64,000 nucleotides of DNA from Shimia sp. (GTDB lineage: Bacteria; Pseudomonadota; Alphaproteobacteria; Rhodobacterales; Rhodobacteraceae): positions 73,091 to 137,090 of the forward strand of contig NZ_JAKVCW010000014.1 in NCBI RefSeq assembly GCF_022448905.1. Reading direction: 5' to 3'. Made by a program: the position numbers and the translations under genes. Positions 1-8,414 of the stretch are shown in pieces. How positions within the stretch are numbered: position 1 is the stretch's first letter; every line of letters starts with the position of its first letter. The notes under the pieces are model-generated. The model saw only the letters and a program-made list of their open reading frames with translations, was not told the origin of the DNA and ran no database searches.

Positions 1-96
1 TTGCGTGCCTGGGCGGGGGCCTTCGACGTCCGTCGGCTGTCCGGCACGACAAGAGGTGCAGACAAGCAGATCGACAGGCGCAGATGCGTCAGCCAT
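1..96 (-). CDS. DUF1636 family protein, N-terminal part only
   Basis: Reading the minus strand from an ATG at 96 gives 32 codons that run off the left edge. The start MADASAPVDLLVCTSCRAG carries the CxxC of the DUF1636 family, small putative metal-binding proteins often encoded with cobalamin genes. An AAGGA ribosome site lies about 8 bases upstream, and a cobalamin riboswitch ends about 87 bases upstream on the same strand, so B12 probably controls the gene. Downstream genes (cobW/cobN would be typical) are outside the window. The family call rests on a short stretch. Confidence 0.68.
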   Translation of the reverse strand, partial: MADASAPVDLLVCTSCRAGQPTDVEGPRPGTQ

Positions 97-182
97 GGGT
101 TCGGTCCTTTTTCTGGACAAGGCAGGCGTGGGACTCCCTTGGGCAGCCCGACACCGAAACACCCCGTCCGGTACATGTCATG

Positions 183-350
183 TCCGCTGGCAGGTCTCCC
201 GGCTTGCGGATTACGGCATCTGCCTGCGGCCCACCTGCCTTCCCGGATATCTCCAGTGACTGTGGTGGACCTCTCCGGTCACGGTCGCGGGGGCGGCTGC
301 GCTTTGGGCCTTGACGTTGGGCCCGTTTCACATTCCCTTTTCACCTGCTC
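183..350 (-). promoter_or_regulatory. Cobalamin (B12) riboswitch
   Basis: On the minus strand the sequence carries, in order, AGGTGAAAAGGGAA (about 346-333), GCCGCCCCCGCGACCGTGACC (about 297-277), a CACTGG block, CCGGGAAGG and finally AGCCGGGAGACCTGCC near 204-189. These are the conserved blocks of cobalamin riboswitches in the correct order. It should repress the minus-strand DUF1636 gene when adenosylcobalamin is plentiful. It lies antisense to the leader of cobO. The edges are approximate. The rest of 97-422 holds no credible gene. Confidence 0.9.
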
Positions 351-422
351 AAATGAGCAGGAACCAGCAACATCCCGAATGGGCAATCATGGCGGTTAAG
401 TCAAGCGGGAACGGAGAGGCAG

Positions 423-1040
423 ATGTCTGATAGCGTCGAACAAAATGAACGCCACAAGGCCAAGATGGCGAAAATCAAAGCCGCACGCGACCGAATGATG
501 GCCACGAAGACCGAGGAAAAAGGTCTGATCATGGTGCACACTGGGCCGGGCAAGGGCAAATCATCCTCCGGCTTTGGCATGATCATGCGCTGTATTGCGC
601 ACGAGATGCCGGTGGCTGTGGTGCAGTTCATCAAGGGCGCGATGGCCACAGGCGAGCGTGCGTTTTTGGAAGAGCATTTTCCGGAAGAGGTGAAATTTCA
701 CGTGTCCGGCGAAGGGTTTACCTGGGAAACGCAGGACCGCGAGCGTGACATCGCCAAGGCCGAAGCGGGCTGGGAACTGGCGAAGCAGTTGATCCGCGAT
801 CCCGCGAACCGCTTTGTAATGCTCGATGAAATCAACATTGCGCTGCGCAACGACTATCTGAACATTGACGACGTGGTCGATTTCCTTCTGAGCGAAAAGC
901 CAGAGATGACCCATGTTTTGTTGACCGGGCGCAATGCCAAACCGGAGCTGATTGAGGCGGCGGATTTGGTGACCGAGATGACTTTGGTGAAGCATCCGTT
1001 CCGCGATGGGATCAAGGCGCAGGCTGGGGTGGAGTTCTAA
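423..1040 (+). CDS. cobO: Cob(I)yrinic acid a,c-diamide adenosyltransferase
   Basis: CobO/BtuR-type corrinoid adenosyltransferase of 205 residues, the usual length. It transfers the 5'-deoxyadenosyl group of ATP to the reduced cobalt of corrinoids in B12 synthesis and salvage. The P-loop TGPGKGKSSS is at residues 40-49, and the motifs MLDEIN and LTGRNAKPELI and the tail VKHPFRDGIKAQ are all typical. A GGAGAGG ribosome site precedes the ATG. It begins a plus-strand run that ends with cobQ. Confidence 0.95.
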   Translation: MSDSVEQNERHKAKMAKIKAARDRMMATKTEEKGLIMVHTGPGKGKSSSGFGMIMRCIAHEMPVAVVQFIKGAMATGERAFLEEHFPEEVKFHVSGEGFTWETQDRERDIAKAEAGWELAKQLIRDPANRFVMLDEINIALRNDYLNIDDVVDFLLSEKPEMTHVLLTGRNAKPELIEAADLVTEMTLVKHPFRDGIKAQAGVEF

Positions 1041-1042
1041 TA

Positions 1043-1513
1043 ATGTTGGTTGCGCACCTGCCGGCTGGCTATCTTGCCGCTAAGAGCGCACAGGCAGCCG
1101 GTGTTTCCAAAGCTGTTTTCTGGGGAATTCTGATCGGGAGCATCGCCCCGGATTTGGATATGCTTTGGTTTCATTTGGTGGACAATCGCAGCACGCATCA
1201 CCATGAGTATCTGACCCATCGCCCTATCATTTGGGCTGGTTTTTTGCTTGTCGGGCTGGTCCTCAGGAGGTCGTTCATTGCAGCCGTTGGCGTTGGTGCG
1301 CTATTCCACCTGATGTTGGACAGCATAGCCGGGAAAGTAAGCTGGGGTTGGCCGTTTTTTGACGGTACCACGACGCTTGTGACCGTGCAGGCCACACATG
1401 ATCATTGGATCAAATCCTTCATGGCACATTGGACGTTCAAGGTTGAACTTGTCATCGTGGCTGTCGCCTTGATTGTTTTTGTCCGTTCAGTTTTCAAAGG
1501 CAAATCAACATGA
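1043..1513 (+). CDS. YdjM/DUF457-like inner-membrane putative metal-dependent hydrolase
   Basis: A 156-residue protein starting 2 bases after the cobO stop. Several hydrophobic segments (about residues 20-40, 65-80, 83-100, 130-150) surround the motifs GSIAPDLDML and THHHEYLTHRP. The Asp/His-rich pattern matches the YdjM/DUF457 family of membrane-bound putative hydrolases. No enzyme activity is firmly known for the family. Its place inside a cobalamin operon suggests co-transcription, but a role in B12 metabolism is inference only. Confidence 0.72.
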   Translation: MLVAHLPAGYLAAKSAQAAGVSKAVFWGILIGSIAPDLDMLWFHLVDNRSTHHHEYLTHRPIIWAGFLLVGLVLRRSFIAAVGVGALFHLMLDSIAGKVSWGWPFFDGTTTLVTVQATHDHWIKSFMAHWTFKVELVIVAVALIVFVRSVFKGKST

Positions 1514-1857
1514 TAAAACGCTTGCTCACCGAATTCGGCATGGGCTCGTCGCTGCGGCGGCTGGACTATACAGAAGCAGCGTCGCGGGCTGTGAAAGACG
1601 CGTTGTGGCACAATTCGATCAATCTCGCGGAGCTGTTTGGCAAAGACAAATCCGAGATGATCATCACCGTAGAGGTGGCCGTGCAGCAGCCTGAGAAAGT
1701 CGACGTAGACGTCATTGCCGCGATCTTTCCCTATGGCCAAGTCACTGTAAATCCTGTGAAAGGCGGATTGGATGTGCCGCGTGAGGATGGTGGCAACCCA
1801 ACGGTGATTGCCAATGTGGCGATCTCGGTTGCGCTGGATGTGGAGGTTGCGGCATGA
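1510..1857 (+). CDS. Lin0512 family protein, first of a tandem pair
   Basis: A 115-residue soluble protein overlapping the preceding gene by 4 bases. It has the Lin0512-family layout: an FGMG motif near the N-terminus, YTEAASRAVKDAL, and VEVAVQQPEKVDVD. The function of the family is unknown. The next gene is a paralogue in the same operon, so the two may form a heteromer. The placement between cobO and cobQ hints at a link to corrinoid metabolism. Confidence 0.8.
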   Translation: MIKRLLTEFGMGSSLRRLDYTEAASRAVKDALWHNSINLAELFGKDKSEMIITVEVAVQQPEKVDVDVIAAIFPYGQVTVNPVKGGLDVPREDGGNPTVIANVAISVALDVEVAA

Positions 1858-2198
1858 GCGATCAGCGTTTCATCATCGAAATGGGCATGGGCAACGACCA
1901 ATATGGTCAGGACTATACCAAGGCCGCCGCGCGGGCGATTGAAGATGCGATCCGCCATTCCGCGATCCCGATGTTTGCCGCGCTGGGTAAAGACCCCAAA
2001 GAGATGCGAGTGCAGGTGACGGTCGGCGTGCAGGAACCAGAGAAGGTGGATTGCGTCGCCTTGGCAGAGAAGTTGCCGCGTGGGCGGGCTGAGGTCAAAG
2101 CTGTGTTCGGCGGTATGAATGTGACCAATCCGGATGACGGCAATGTGTTGGTGATCGCTTCCGCAGCCGTTGAGGCATTTTTGCCCAAGCAGGTGTGA
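1854..2198 (+). CDS. Lin0512 family protein, second of a tandem pair
   Basis: A 114-residue paralogue of the preceding gene, overlapping it by 4 bases (ATGA). Shared features are [24 protein letters not shown] near the start, V(T/A)[10 protein letters not shown] in the middle, and a [14 protein letters not shown] stretch matching VKGGLDVPREDGGN of its partner. Function is unknown. It ends 1 base before the cobQ start, so translation of the three is likely coupled. Confidence 0.82.
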   Translation: MSDQRFIIEMGMGNDQYGQDYTKAAARAIEDAIRHSAIPMFAALGKDPKEMRVQVTVGVQEPEKVDCVALAEKLPRGRAEVKAVFGGMNVTNPDDGNVLVIASAAVEAFLPKQV

Positions 2199-2199
2199 C

Positions 2200-3648
2200 G
2201 TGACCAAAGCACTTATGATTCAAGGCACGGGCTCCAATGTCGGTAAGTCGATGTTGGTGGCGGGGCTGTGCCGGGCGGCGGCGCGCCGGGGGCTGTCTGT
2301 GGCACCATTTAAGCCGCAAAACATGTCCAATAATGCCGCCGTGACCAGCGACGGCGGCGAGATTGGCCGGGCGCAGGCGTTGCAGGCTTTGGCTTGTGGC
2401 AAAGCGTTAACGGTGGATATGAATCCGGTGCTGTTGAAGCCGGAGACCGATGTGGGGTCTCAGGTTGTGGTGCAGGGCAAACGGCTGACCACGGTGAAGG
2501 CGCGCGAGTATGCGAAGCTGAAACCACAGCTGATGGAGGCTGTGCTTGAAAGCTTCAACCGACTGAAATCAAACAATGATCTGGTGATTGTCGAGGGCGC
2601 GGGCAGCCCGGCGGAGGTCAATTTGCGCCAGGGCGACATTGCCAATATGGGCTTTGCGCAGGCGGCGAATGTGCCGGTGGTTTTGGCTGGCGACATCGAT
2701 CGGGGCGGCGTGATCGCGCAGATCGTTGGCACGCAGGCGGTGATTTCCGAAGAGGACGCGGCGCTGGTGGCGGGCTTCCTTGTGAACAAATTTCGCGGTG
2801 ATCCCAGTTTGTTTGATGATGGTTACGAGCTGATTAAAGACACGACCGGATGGGCGGGCTTTGGGGTGTTGCCGTATTTTGGCGAGGCTTGGAAATTGCC
2901 CGCCGAAGATGCGCTCGACATCAAGAACGCCAAAAAGGTTGGCGGGTTGAATGTGGTTTGCCTTGGGCTGTCGCGAATTGCGAATTTTGACGATCTGGAC
3001 CCGTTGGCGCAGGAGCCGGGCGTGTCGTTGACGATGTTGCGGGCAGGGGAGCCGATTCCGGGCGACACAGATGTGGTGATCATTCCAGGCAGCAAATCCA
3101 CGCGTGGCGATCTGGCGTTTCTGCGGGAGCAGGGCTGGGATGTGGATCTTCTGGCGCATGTGCGCCGTGGCGGCCATGTGCTGGGGATTTGTGGCGGATA
3201 TCAGATGCTTGGCCGAGAAGTGCGCGATCCAGACGGCATCGAAGGCCCGGCTGGCACGACGGAAGGTCTGGGCCTGCTGGACGTGATTACCGAGATGACA
3301 CCGGACAAGCGGTTGACGGAAACCGCCGCACAGCATGTGGCCTCGGGGCAGGCGTTTCGGGGCTATGAAATCCACATCGGGCGCACGGATGGGGCGGATC
3401 GGGCGCGGCCGTTTGCGACTGTGGATGGGCGTGATGAGGGGGCTGTGTCTGAGGATGGACGTGTGTCCGGCAGCTATTTGCACGGTATGTTCCGGGACGA
3501 CGGGTTCCGGCGGGCGTGGTTGGCGGCATTGGGTGCGGAGGTGGGCAACGAGGGCTATGACGCCACCGTGGAAGCGGTGTTGGATCGCTTGGCCGATCAC
3601 ATCGAGACCCATCTGGATGTGGACGGCTTGTTGGCGGTAGCGCGTTAG
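2200..3648 (+). CDS. cobQ: Cobyric acid synthase (glutamine-hydrolysing)
   Basis: CobQ/CbiP amidates the b, d, e and g carboxylates of adenosylcobyrinic acid a,c-diamide. I start it at the GTG at 2200, giving 482 residues that open [16 protein letters not shown], the family's normal N-terminus with the P-loop at residues 9-17. An upstream in-frame ATG at 2170 would add 10 residues that look unrelated. The C-terminal glutamine amidotransferase domain carries the nucleophile in [10 protein letters not shown] and the His in GSYLHGMF. Confidence 0.95.
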   Translation: MTKALMIQGTGSNVGKSMLVAGLCRAAARRGLSVAPFKPQNMSNNAAVTSDGGEIGRAQALQALACGKALTVDMNPVLLKPETDVGSQVVVQGKRLTTVKAREYAKLKPQLMEAVLESFNRLKSNNDLVIVEGAGSPAEVNLRQGDIANMGFAQAANVPVVLAGDIDRGGVIAQIVGTQAVISEEDAALVAGFLVNKFRGDPSLFDDGYELIKDTTGWAGFGVLPYFGEAWKLPAEDALDIKNAKKVGGLNVVCLGLSRIANFDDLDPLAQEPGVSLTMLRAGEPIPGDTDVVIIPGSKSTRGDLAFLREQGWDVDLLAHVRRGGHVLGICGGYQMLGREVRDPDGIEGPAGTTEGLGLLDVITEMTPDKRLTETAAQHVASGQAFRGYEIHIGRTDGADRARPFATVDGRDEGAVSEDGRVSGSYLHGMFRDDGFRRAWLAALGAEVGNEGYDATVEAVLDRLADHIETHLDVDGLLAVAR

Positions 3649-3668
3649 AGGCTCATAAAATCAGTGGC

Positions 3669-4646
3669 TTAGTGTCGTTTGTTGCGTAAGGATCGCACAG
3701 AGGCGCCATGCGCGGCTTTGAAGGCGCGGGCAAAGCTGGTGGGGCTGTTGAAGCCTGTGGCCAAGGCGATGTCGCGCACCGGGGTTTGCGTGTCTGTCGC
3801 GAGGCGCAGAGCCTCTTCGAGGCGCATGGTCAGGTAGACCGCTTGCGGCGACTTGCGCAGGTGGGTTTGGAAGTTGAGTTCCAAAGTGCGTGTGGAAAGC
3901 CCTGTTTTTGTTGCAATTTCCGGGATGGATAGTGGGGATTCTAGGGTTTGGCCCATAAGGTCCAGCGCCTTGATCACCTTTGGGTGATGATGGATCGCAC
4001 GGGGGATGGAGATGGGGCGTTGGGCGCTGGCGGGCATGGGGTCGTAGACAAAGGCGCTGCTGACGCGGCGGGCGAGATCCGCGCCGTAGCGGGTCTCAAT
4101 AAGGTAGAGCATCATGTCGATGCAGGGGCTGGCGCCGCCGGATGTGGCAATGCGGTCAGAGATGCAGAATCGGTCTCGGAGCGTTGTAACCTTCGGGAAT
4201 TGTTGGGAGAATTTTTCGATGTCCTCCCAGTGGGTGGTGGCGTTGTGACCGTCCAGTAAGCCGGCTTCTGCCAGAATCCACGGACCACCGTCGATGGCGG
4301 CGATGGTGGTGCCGGTGGCATAGAGCCGTCGCAGGGAGGCCGATAGGCGTGGGGTCGCTTGCTCTTCTAATCGAAAGCCAGCCACGACCAACAAAAGATC
4401 GCAGCGCAGCAGTTGGTCAATGGCTAACCCGTTGATTTGTAATCCACTTGTGAGCGAGGCTGGGGCATCGGTTGCGGTGTAAAACTGCCAGTCAAACAGG
4501 TTTTTTCCGGCGCGGCGATTGGCGGCGCGCATGGGGTCCACGGCGGCGGCGAAGCTGAGCGTGTTGCAGTCATCCAGCACCAGAATGGCGACGTTCAGAG
4601 GGGCCGGGTCGTGGCGGAAAACGCTGGTTTCTGCGAAAATAGACAT
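3669..4646 (-). CDS. cdhR: GlxA/AraC-family regulator, probable carnitine-responsive CdhR
   Basis: A 325-residue regulator with an N-terminal DJ-1/PfpI-like domain (about residues 15-195, including AAIDGGPWILAEAGLLDG) and a C-terminal AraC helix-turn-helix domain (about 225-320, with IALATGFNSPTSFARAFK). This architecture is shared by CdhR, the carnitine-responsive activator of carnitine catabolism in Pseudomonas. It is divergent from the dehydrocarnitine-cleaving enzyme gene, with about 75 bases between them. I chose the second Met (4646); an earlier one at 4700 is possible. The carnitine role is inferred from context. Confidence 0.82.
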   Translation of the reverse strand: MSIFAETSVFRHDPAPLNVAILVLDDCNTLSFAAAVDPMRAANRRAGKNLFDWQFYTATDAPASLTSGLQINGLAIDQLLRCDLLLVVAGFRLEEQATPRLSASLRRLYATGTTIAAIDGGPWILAEAGLLDGHNATTHWEDIEKFSQQFPKVTTLRDRFCISDRIATSGGASPCIDMMLYLIETRYGADLARRVSSAFVYDPMPASAQRPISIPRAIHHHPKVIKALDLMGQTLESPLSIPEIATKTGLSTRTLELNFQTHLRKSPQAVYLTMRLEEALRLATDTQTPVRDIALATGFNSPTSFARAFKAAHGASVRSLRNKRH

Positions 4647-4720
4647 ATTGGCTTCGTAGAATGAAAAGTGTTGCGCAGCAAGTGCGGTACGCTTGGGCAA
4701 GGAACACGAAAGGAATCGCC

Positions 4721-5632
4721 ATGCCTTTGCAAATGAACCGCGAGGTTTTCATCACCTGTGCCGTGACCGGATCGGGTGGCACGCAGGATCGCAGCCCGCA
4801 TGTGCCGCGTAGCCCAAAACAGATTGCTGAGAGCGCGATTGCGGCGGCCAAAGCCGGTGCGGCAGTGGTGCATTGCCACGTGCGTGATCCGGAGACTGGC
4901 GCACCGAGCCGCGACCTTGGCTACTACCGCGAAGTTACCGACCGTATTCGCGACAGCGAGGTGGATATGGTGCTCAATCTGACCGCCGGCATGGGGGGTG
5001 ACATTGTGTTTGGCGGCGTGGAAAGCCCGCTGCCCACGGTCGATGGCACAGACATGGTGGGCGCCACGGAACGGGTGGCACATGTGGCGGAATGCTTGCC
5101 GGAAATCTGTACATTGGATTGCGGCACGATGAATTTTGCCGAAGCCGATTATGTGATGACCAACACCCCCGGCATGCTGCGTAGCATGGGAAAAATGATG
5201 ACTGATCTTGGGGTTAAGCCCGAGATTGAGGCCTTTGACACCGGTCATCTGTGGTTTGCCAAGGAGCTTGTCAAAGAAGGCGTGCTGGCGCCGGATGCAC
5301 TGGTGCAGCTGTGCATGGGCGTGCCGTGGGGCGCACCGGATGACCTCAACACCTTCATGGCGATGGTGAATAATGTGCCGGATGAGTGGACGTTTAGCGC
5401 GTTCTCGCTGGGCCGCAATCAGATGGCTTATGTGGCGGCGGCGGTGCTGGCGGGCGGCAATGTGCGCGTGGGGCTTGAGGACAATCTGTGGCTTGGCAAA
5501 GGCGAGTTGGCGCAGAACTGGCAACTTGTGGAGCGGGCGGGCACCATCATTGAAAACATGGGCGCGCGGGTGATTGGGCCTGCGGAGGTGCGCGAGAAAC
5601 TGGGGCTGGTGAAGCGAGCACCCAAAGGGTGA
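4721..5632 (+). CDS. cdhC: 3-dehydrocarnitine cleavage enzyme (BKACE family)
   Basis: A 303-residue beta-keto acid cleavage enzyme. The family condenses a beta-keto acid with acetyl-CoA at a zinc site, releasing acetoacetate and a new CoA ester. The zinc ligands are visible as H51 and H53 in HCHVRD. Next to a CdhR-like regulator and an L-carnitine dehydrogenase fusion, the expected substrate is 3-dehydrocarnitine and the product betainyl-CoA. The ATG at 4721 has a GAAAGGA site upstream; in-frame codons before it are not family-like. Substrate is inferred from neighbours. Confidence 0.88.
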   Translation: MPLQMNREVFITCAVTGSGGTQDRSPHVPRSPKQIAESAIAAAKAGAAVVHCHVRDPETGAPSRDLGYYREVTDRIRDSEVDMVLNLTAGMGGDIVFGGVESPLPTVDGTDMVGATERVAHVAECLPEICTLDCGTMNFAEADYVMTNTPGMLRSMGKMMTDLGVKPEIEAFDTGHLWFAKELVKEGVLAPDALVQLCMGVPWGAPDDLNTFMAMVNNVPDEWTFSAFSLGRNQMAYVAAAVLAGGNVRVGLEDNLWLGKGELAQNWQLVERAGTIIENMGARVIGPAEVREKLGLVKRAPKG

Positions 5633-5789
5633 GTGTTGCGGCAACAGCTGCGCACGCAGGCTTAGGAATTGGCGGTTTGGGGGGGGTGCACAGAGCGGCG
5701 CAACACGTCGGTAAGGTGTCTGTATCGCGACTGTTTTGCGGAGGTGCGCATGTTCGCGTGAATTTGGGCGCAGGCATTTTAACCTTTAA

Positions 5790-5897
5790 GGCAGCGCGCG
5801 ACCCTAGGTGGGTGCTGGAAGCGCCCTCCCGTCAAACCGAAGGTTTGCCTCCGGCAAAACGGGAGGGTCGGGCGCTGCCAGTTTCGCAAAGCGAAAC
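5790..5897. repeat. Nested palindromic intergenic element
   Basis: Outer arms 5790-5805 and 5864-5879 are inverted copies matching at 15 of 16 bases. Inside lie CCCTCCCGT (5824-5832) with ACGGGAGGG (5859-5867), a small AAACCGAAGGTTT hairpin, and GTTTGCCTCCGGCAAAAC (5843-5860). A separate perfect hairpin, GTTTCGCAAAGCGAAAC, follows at 5881-5897. The arms overlap, so alternative folds exist. It sits between the convergent cdhC and DUF1203 genes and could act as a bidirectional terminator or be a miniature repeat. Confidence 0.6.
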
Positions 5898-5916
5898 CGG
5901 CTTGGTCAGGGCTAGG

Positions 5917-6381
5917 CTAGTCAGGTTTCACCCGACACAAAAAACAGTTGTTGGACGCGCTGCGCACATCAACAAAGGCGATGTCGTCACGGGCGAGCAG
6001 GTTTTCGGCGTAACGCGCAATGTTCGCGGTCAGGGTCACTTGGCCCGTTCCATAGACAATACGCTCGTCCGCAGAGTAGCCGCGTACAATATAGGTTGGC
6101 GCTGTCAGGATGTCGGGCAGGGTGCTGGACGGCGCGGTGCCAGCACAATCTTCGCACAAAAAAATCGGGCCGGTCTCGGTGTAGGCGTTTTGGCCTTCAA
6201 ACGGGCGATGTGCGAGGATCAGGAAGGGCCTGCCTTTGGGCGTGACCTTCAGGCAGGATCGGCAAGGGATGCCGTCGCCGTCGCTGATCGCGACCTCCAC
6301 AGTGTTGCCGTAGGCGTCGGTGCGGCTGTTGCGGATGGCGTCCACGTGATCGGCGGGCAATGGGTGAAACTGGATGGTCAT
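5917..6381 (-). CDS. DUF1203 family protein
   Basis: A 154-residue cytoplasmic protein with the DUF1203 layout: a short N-terminal stretch, a CRSCL motif near residue 42, RPFEGQNAYTETGPIFLCEDC in the middle, and a C-terminal VRSASNNCFLCRV with a CxxC. The paired Cys motifs suggest metal binding, but no function is established. It is on the opposite strand to the carnitine genes around it and has no clear part in that pathway. Confidence 0.82.
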   Translation of the reverse strand: MTIQFHPLPADHVDAIRNSRTDAYGNTVEVAISDGDGIPCRSCLKVTPKGRPFLILAHRPFEGQNAYTETGPIFLCEDCAGTAPSSTLPDILTAPTYIVRGYSADERIVYGTGQVTLTANIARYAENLLARDDIAFVDVRSASNNCFLCRVKPD

Positions 6382-6584
6382 GTAAGCGCTCCTTTTGAGG
6401 GGACGCTATGACGTGGCGTGGGCATGCGGCGACCCGTTTCCTGCTAATTAAGTGGAGACACGGACAGGCAGCGCCAGAGGCATGTCTGAAGAGCAAACCG
6501 ATTGGGGTTGAAAATGCGCTTGAAGTGGATCTGAGATGTGGGTCTAGCTACTTTGAGTTGTTTGCATTTCCAAAGAGGGTCTTC

Positions 6585-6914
6585 ATGTTTGCAGTTTTGA
6601 CTTTGGCGGTATTGGTTGGCGTGATGGCTGCCTTGACGAGTTATCTTCAGTACGATGCTGTTTGGTGGAAGGGCATTTTGTGGTCAGCGCTTATTATGGC
6701 GATTTCGCTCGGCCTGATCGCAGCCGGAGGGCATGAACCGGCCACTTCGGACAATCCGCTGACTGTTTCTGCCTCAATTGGGATAGCGGCTGCGATCCTT
6801 CTGGCGCTTGTAAGTTTGGCAACAATTGCGGCGCGAAAGCGGTTTTCGGAACGTCAAACAGTTTCGGCGGCATTTTGTGCCGGCATGGTGCTTTTTCTAG
6901 TGGGTCTTTTTTGA
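6585..6914 (+). CDS. Small membrane protein, unknown
   Basis: A 109-residue, strongly hydrophobic protein with about four membrane segments (near residues 1-18, 27-45, 60-80 and 92-108). The ATG at 6585 has an AAAGAGGG site; the open frame extends further upstream but that part has no protein-like character. I do not recognise the family. It lies 24 bases before the carnitine dehydrogenase fusion and may be co-transcribed with it. Confidence 0.55.
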   Translation: MFAVLTLAVLVGVMAALTSYLQYDAVWWKGILWSALIMAISLGLIAAGGHEPATSDNPLTVSASIGIAAAILLALVSLATIAARKRFSERQTVSAAFCAGMVLFLVGLF

Positions 6915-6938
6915 GGCGGTCAAAAAGCAGGAGATGAC

Positions 6939-8414
6939 ATGACAAAAACGGCAGCGATTATTGGCGGTGGGGTGATTGGCGGCGGCTGGGCCGCGCGGTT
7001 TTTGCTCAATGGCTGGGATGTACAAGTCTTTGACCCGGACCCGGAAGCAGAGCGCAAAATTGGCGAGGTGATTGCCAACGCGCGGGTGTCTTTGCCGGGG
7101 TTGAGCGATACGGCTTTGCCGCCGGAAGGCGCGCTGAGCTTTCATGAGACCATGTCTGAGGCGGTTGCAGGCGCGTCTTGGATTCAGGAGAGCGTGCCAG
7201 AGCGGTTAGAACTCAAGCGGAAGGTTTATCAGACGCTGCAGGAGCATTGTGACACCGAGGCGATTTTGGGCAGCTCGACCAGCGGGTTTAAACCCAGTGA
7301 ATTGCAGGGCTGTGCGACGCGCCCAGAGCAGATTGTGGTCACACATCCGTTTAACCCGGTCTACCTGATGCCGCTGGTGGAACTGGTGCCAACCGAGAAA
7401 AACGCGCCTGACTTGATCGAACGCGCCAAGGAGACGCTCAAGGGTCTGGGCATGTTCCCATTGCATGTGCGCAAGGAAATTGATGCCCATATTGCAGATC
7501 GCTTCCTTGAGGCGGTGTGGCGTGAGGCGCTTTGGCTGGTGAAAGACGGCATTGCCACCACAGAAGAGATTGATGAGGCTATTCGTATGGGCTTTGGCAT
7601 CCGCTGGGCGCAGATGGGGTTGTTTGACACCTATCGTGTGGCCGGTGGTGAGGCGGGTATGAAACACTTCATGGCGCAGTTTGGCCCGGCACTAGAATGG
7701 CCCTGGACCAAATTGATGGATGTGCCGGAGTTCACCGACGAGTTGGTGGATCTGATCGCTGGCCAAAGTGACGCACAGTCCGGCCATTTGACAATCCGGG
7801 AAATGGAGCGGATACGGGACAACAACCTTGTTGCCATGATGCGCGCGCTGAAAGCGCAGGATTTTGCATCGGGTGCAGTGCTCAACCAGCACGACGTCAA
7901 GCTCTCAGCGGCGGCTGGTATGGTGCGAAGGGCCAGCGACATAGCCAACCCGACGCAACCCATCGTGACTGTGCGCCGTGCGGTGCCGGTGGATTGGTTG
8001 GACTACAACGGGCATATGACCGAAAGCCGCTATTTGCAGGCCTTTGCCGATGCGAGTGACCGGCTGATGGAGATCATTGGGTGTGATCAGGAGTATATCG
8101 CGACGGGGGGCAGCTTCTTCACGGCGGAGACGCATATCCGGCACATCGACGAGACCCATCTGGGCAGCGTGATTGACGTGCGGACGCGTGTGCTGATGGC
8201 AGAGGGCAAGAAGATGCACCTTTGGCATGAGATGTATGCGGGCGAGAAACTGCTAGCGACAGCGGAGCATATCCTGATCCACGTGAGCCTTGAGACACGA
8301 CGGCCTGCGCCGTTTAGTCCGGAAATTGCCGCCAACCTGAAGATGATCAGCGAGGCGCAGGCCGATTTGCCCGCGCCGGAAGGGCTCGGGCGCTACGTTG
8401 GGCAACCCCGATGA
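6939..8414 (+). CDS. lcdH: L-carnitine dehydrogenase fused to a betainyl-CoA thioesterase-like domain
   Basis: A 491-residue fusion. Residues 1 to about 320 are a 3-hydroxyacyl-CoA-dehydrogenase-like domain with the NAD motif GGGVIGGGW (9-17) and the catalytic His in HPFNP (136-140), as in L-carnitine dehydrogenase. Residues about 343-455 are a 4HBT hot-dog thioesterase with the active-site region DYNGHM (355-360). Together they oxidise carnitine to 3-dehydrocarnitine and hydrolyse betainyl-CoA to glycine betaine, the steps either side of CdhC. In Pseudomonas these are separate proteins (CdhA and CdhB). It overlaps the next gene by 4 bases. Confidence 0.9.
   Translation: MTKTAAIIGGGVIGGGWAARFLLNGWDVQVFDPDPEAERKIGEVIANARVSLPGLSDTALPPEGALSFHETMSEAVAGASWIQESVPERLELKRKVYQTLQEHCDTEAILGSSTSGFKPSELQGCATRPEQIVVTHPFNPVYLMPLVELVPTEKNAPDLIERAKETLKGLGMFPLHVRKEIDAHIADRFLEAVWREALWLVKDGIATTEEIDEAIRMGFGIRWAQMGLFDTYRVAGGEAGMKHFMAQFGPALEWPWTKLMDVPEFTDELVDLIAGQSDAQSGHLTIREMERIRDNNLVAMMRALKAQDFASGAVLNQHDVKLSAAAGMVRRASDIANPTQPIVTVRRAVPVDWLDYNGHMTESRYLQAFADASDRLMEIIGCDQEYIATGGSFFTAETHIRHIDETHLGSVIDVRTRVLMAEGKKMHLWHEMYAGEKLLATAEHILIHVSLETRRPAPFSPEIAANLKMISEAQADLPAPEGLGRYVGQPR

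Noticed and set aside
1..399. Plus-strand open frame of 132 residues at the left edge
   Set aside because: It runs antisense through the riboswitch and the DUF1636 start, has no protein-like composition and no ribosome site.
4595..5644. Long minus-strand frame opposite cdhC (349 residues)
   Set aside because: It mirrors the codons of a clear BKACE gene and is His/Arg-rich, as expected of an antisense frame in GC-rich DNA.
5629..6411. Plus-strand frame across the palindrome and DUF1203
   Set aside because: It translates the nested palindrome and is antisense to a recognisable DUF1203 protein.
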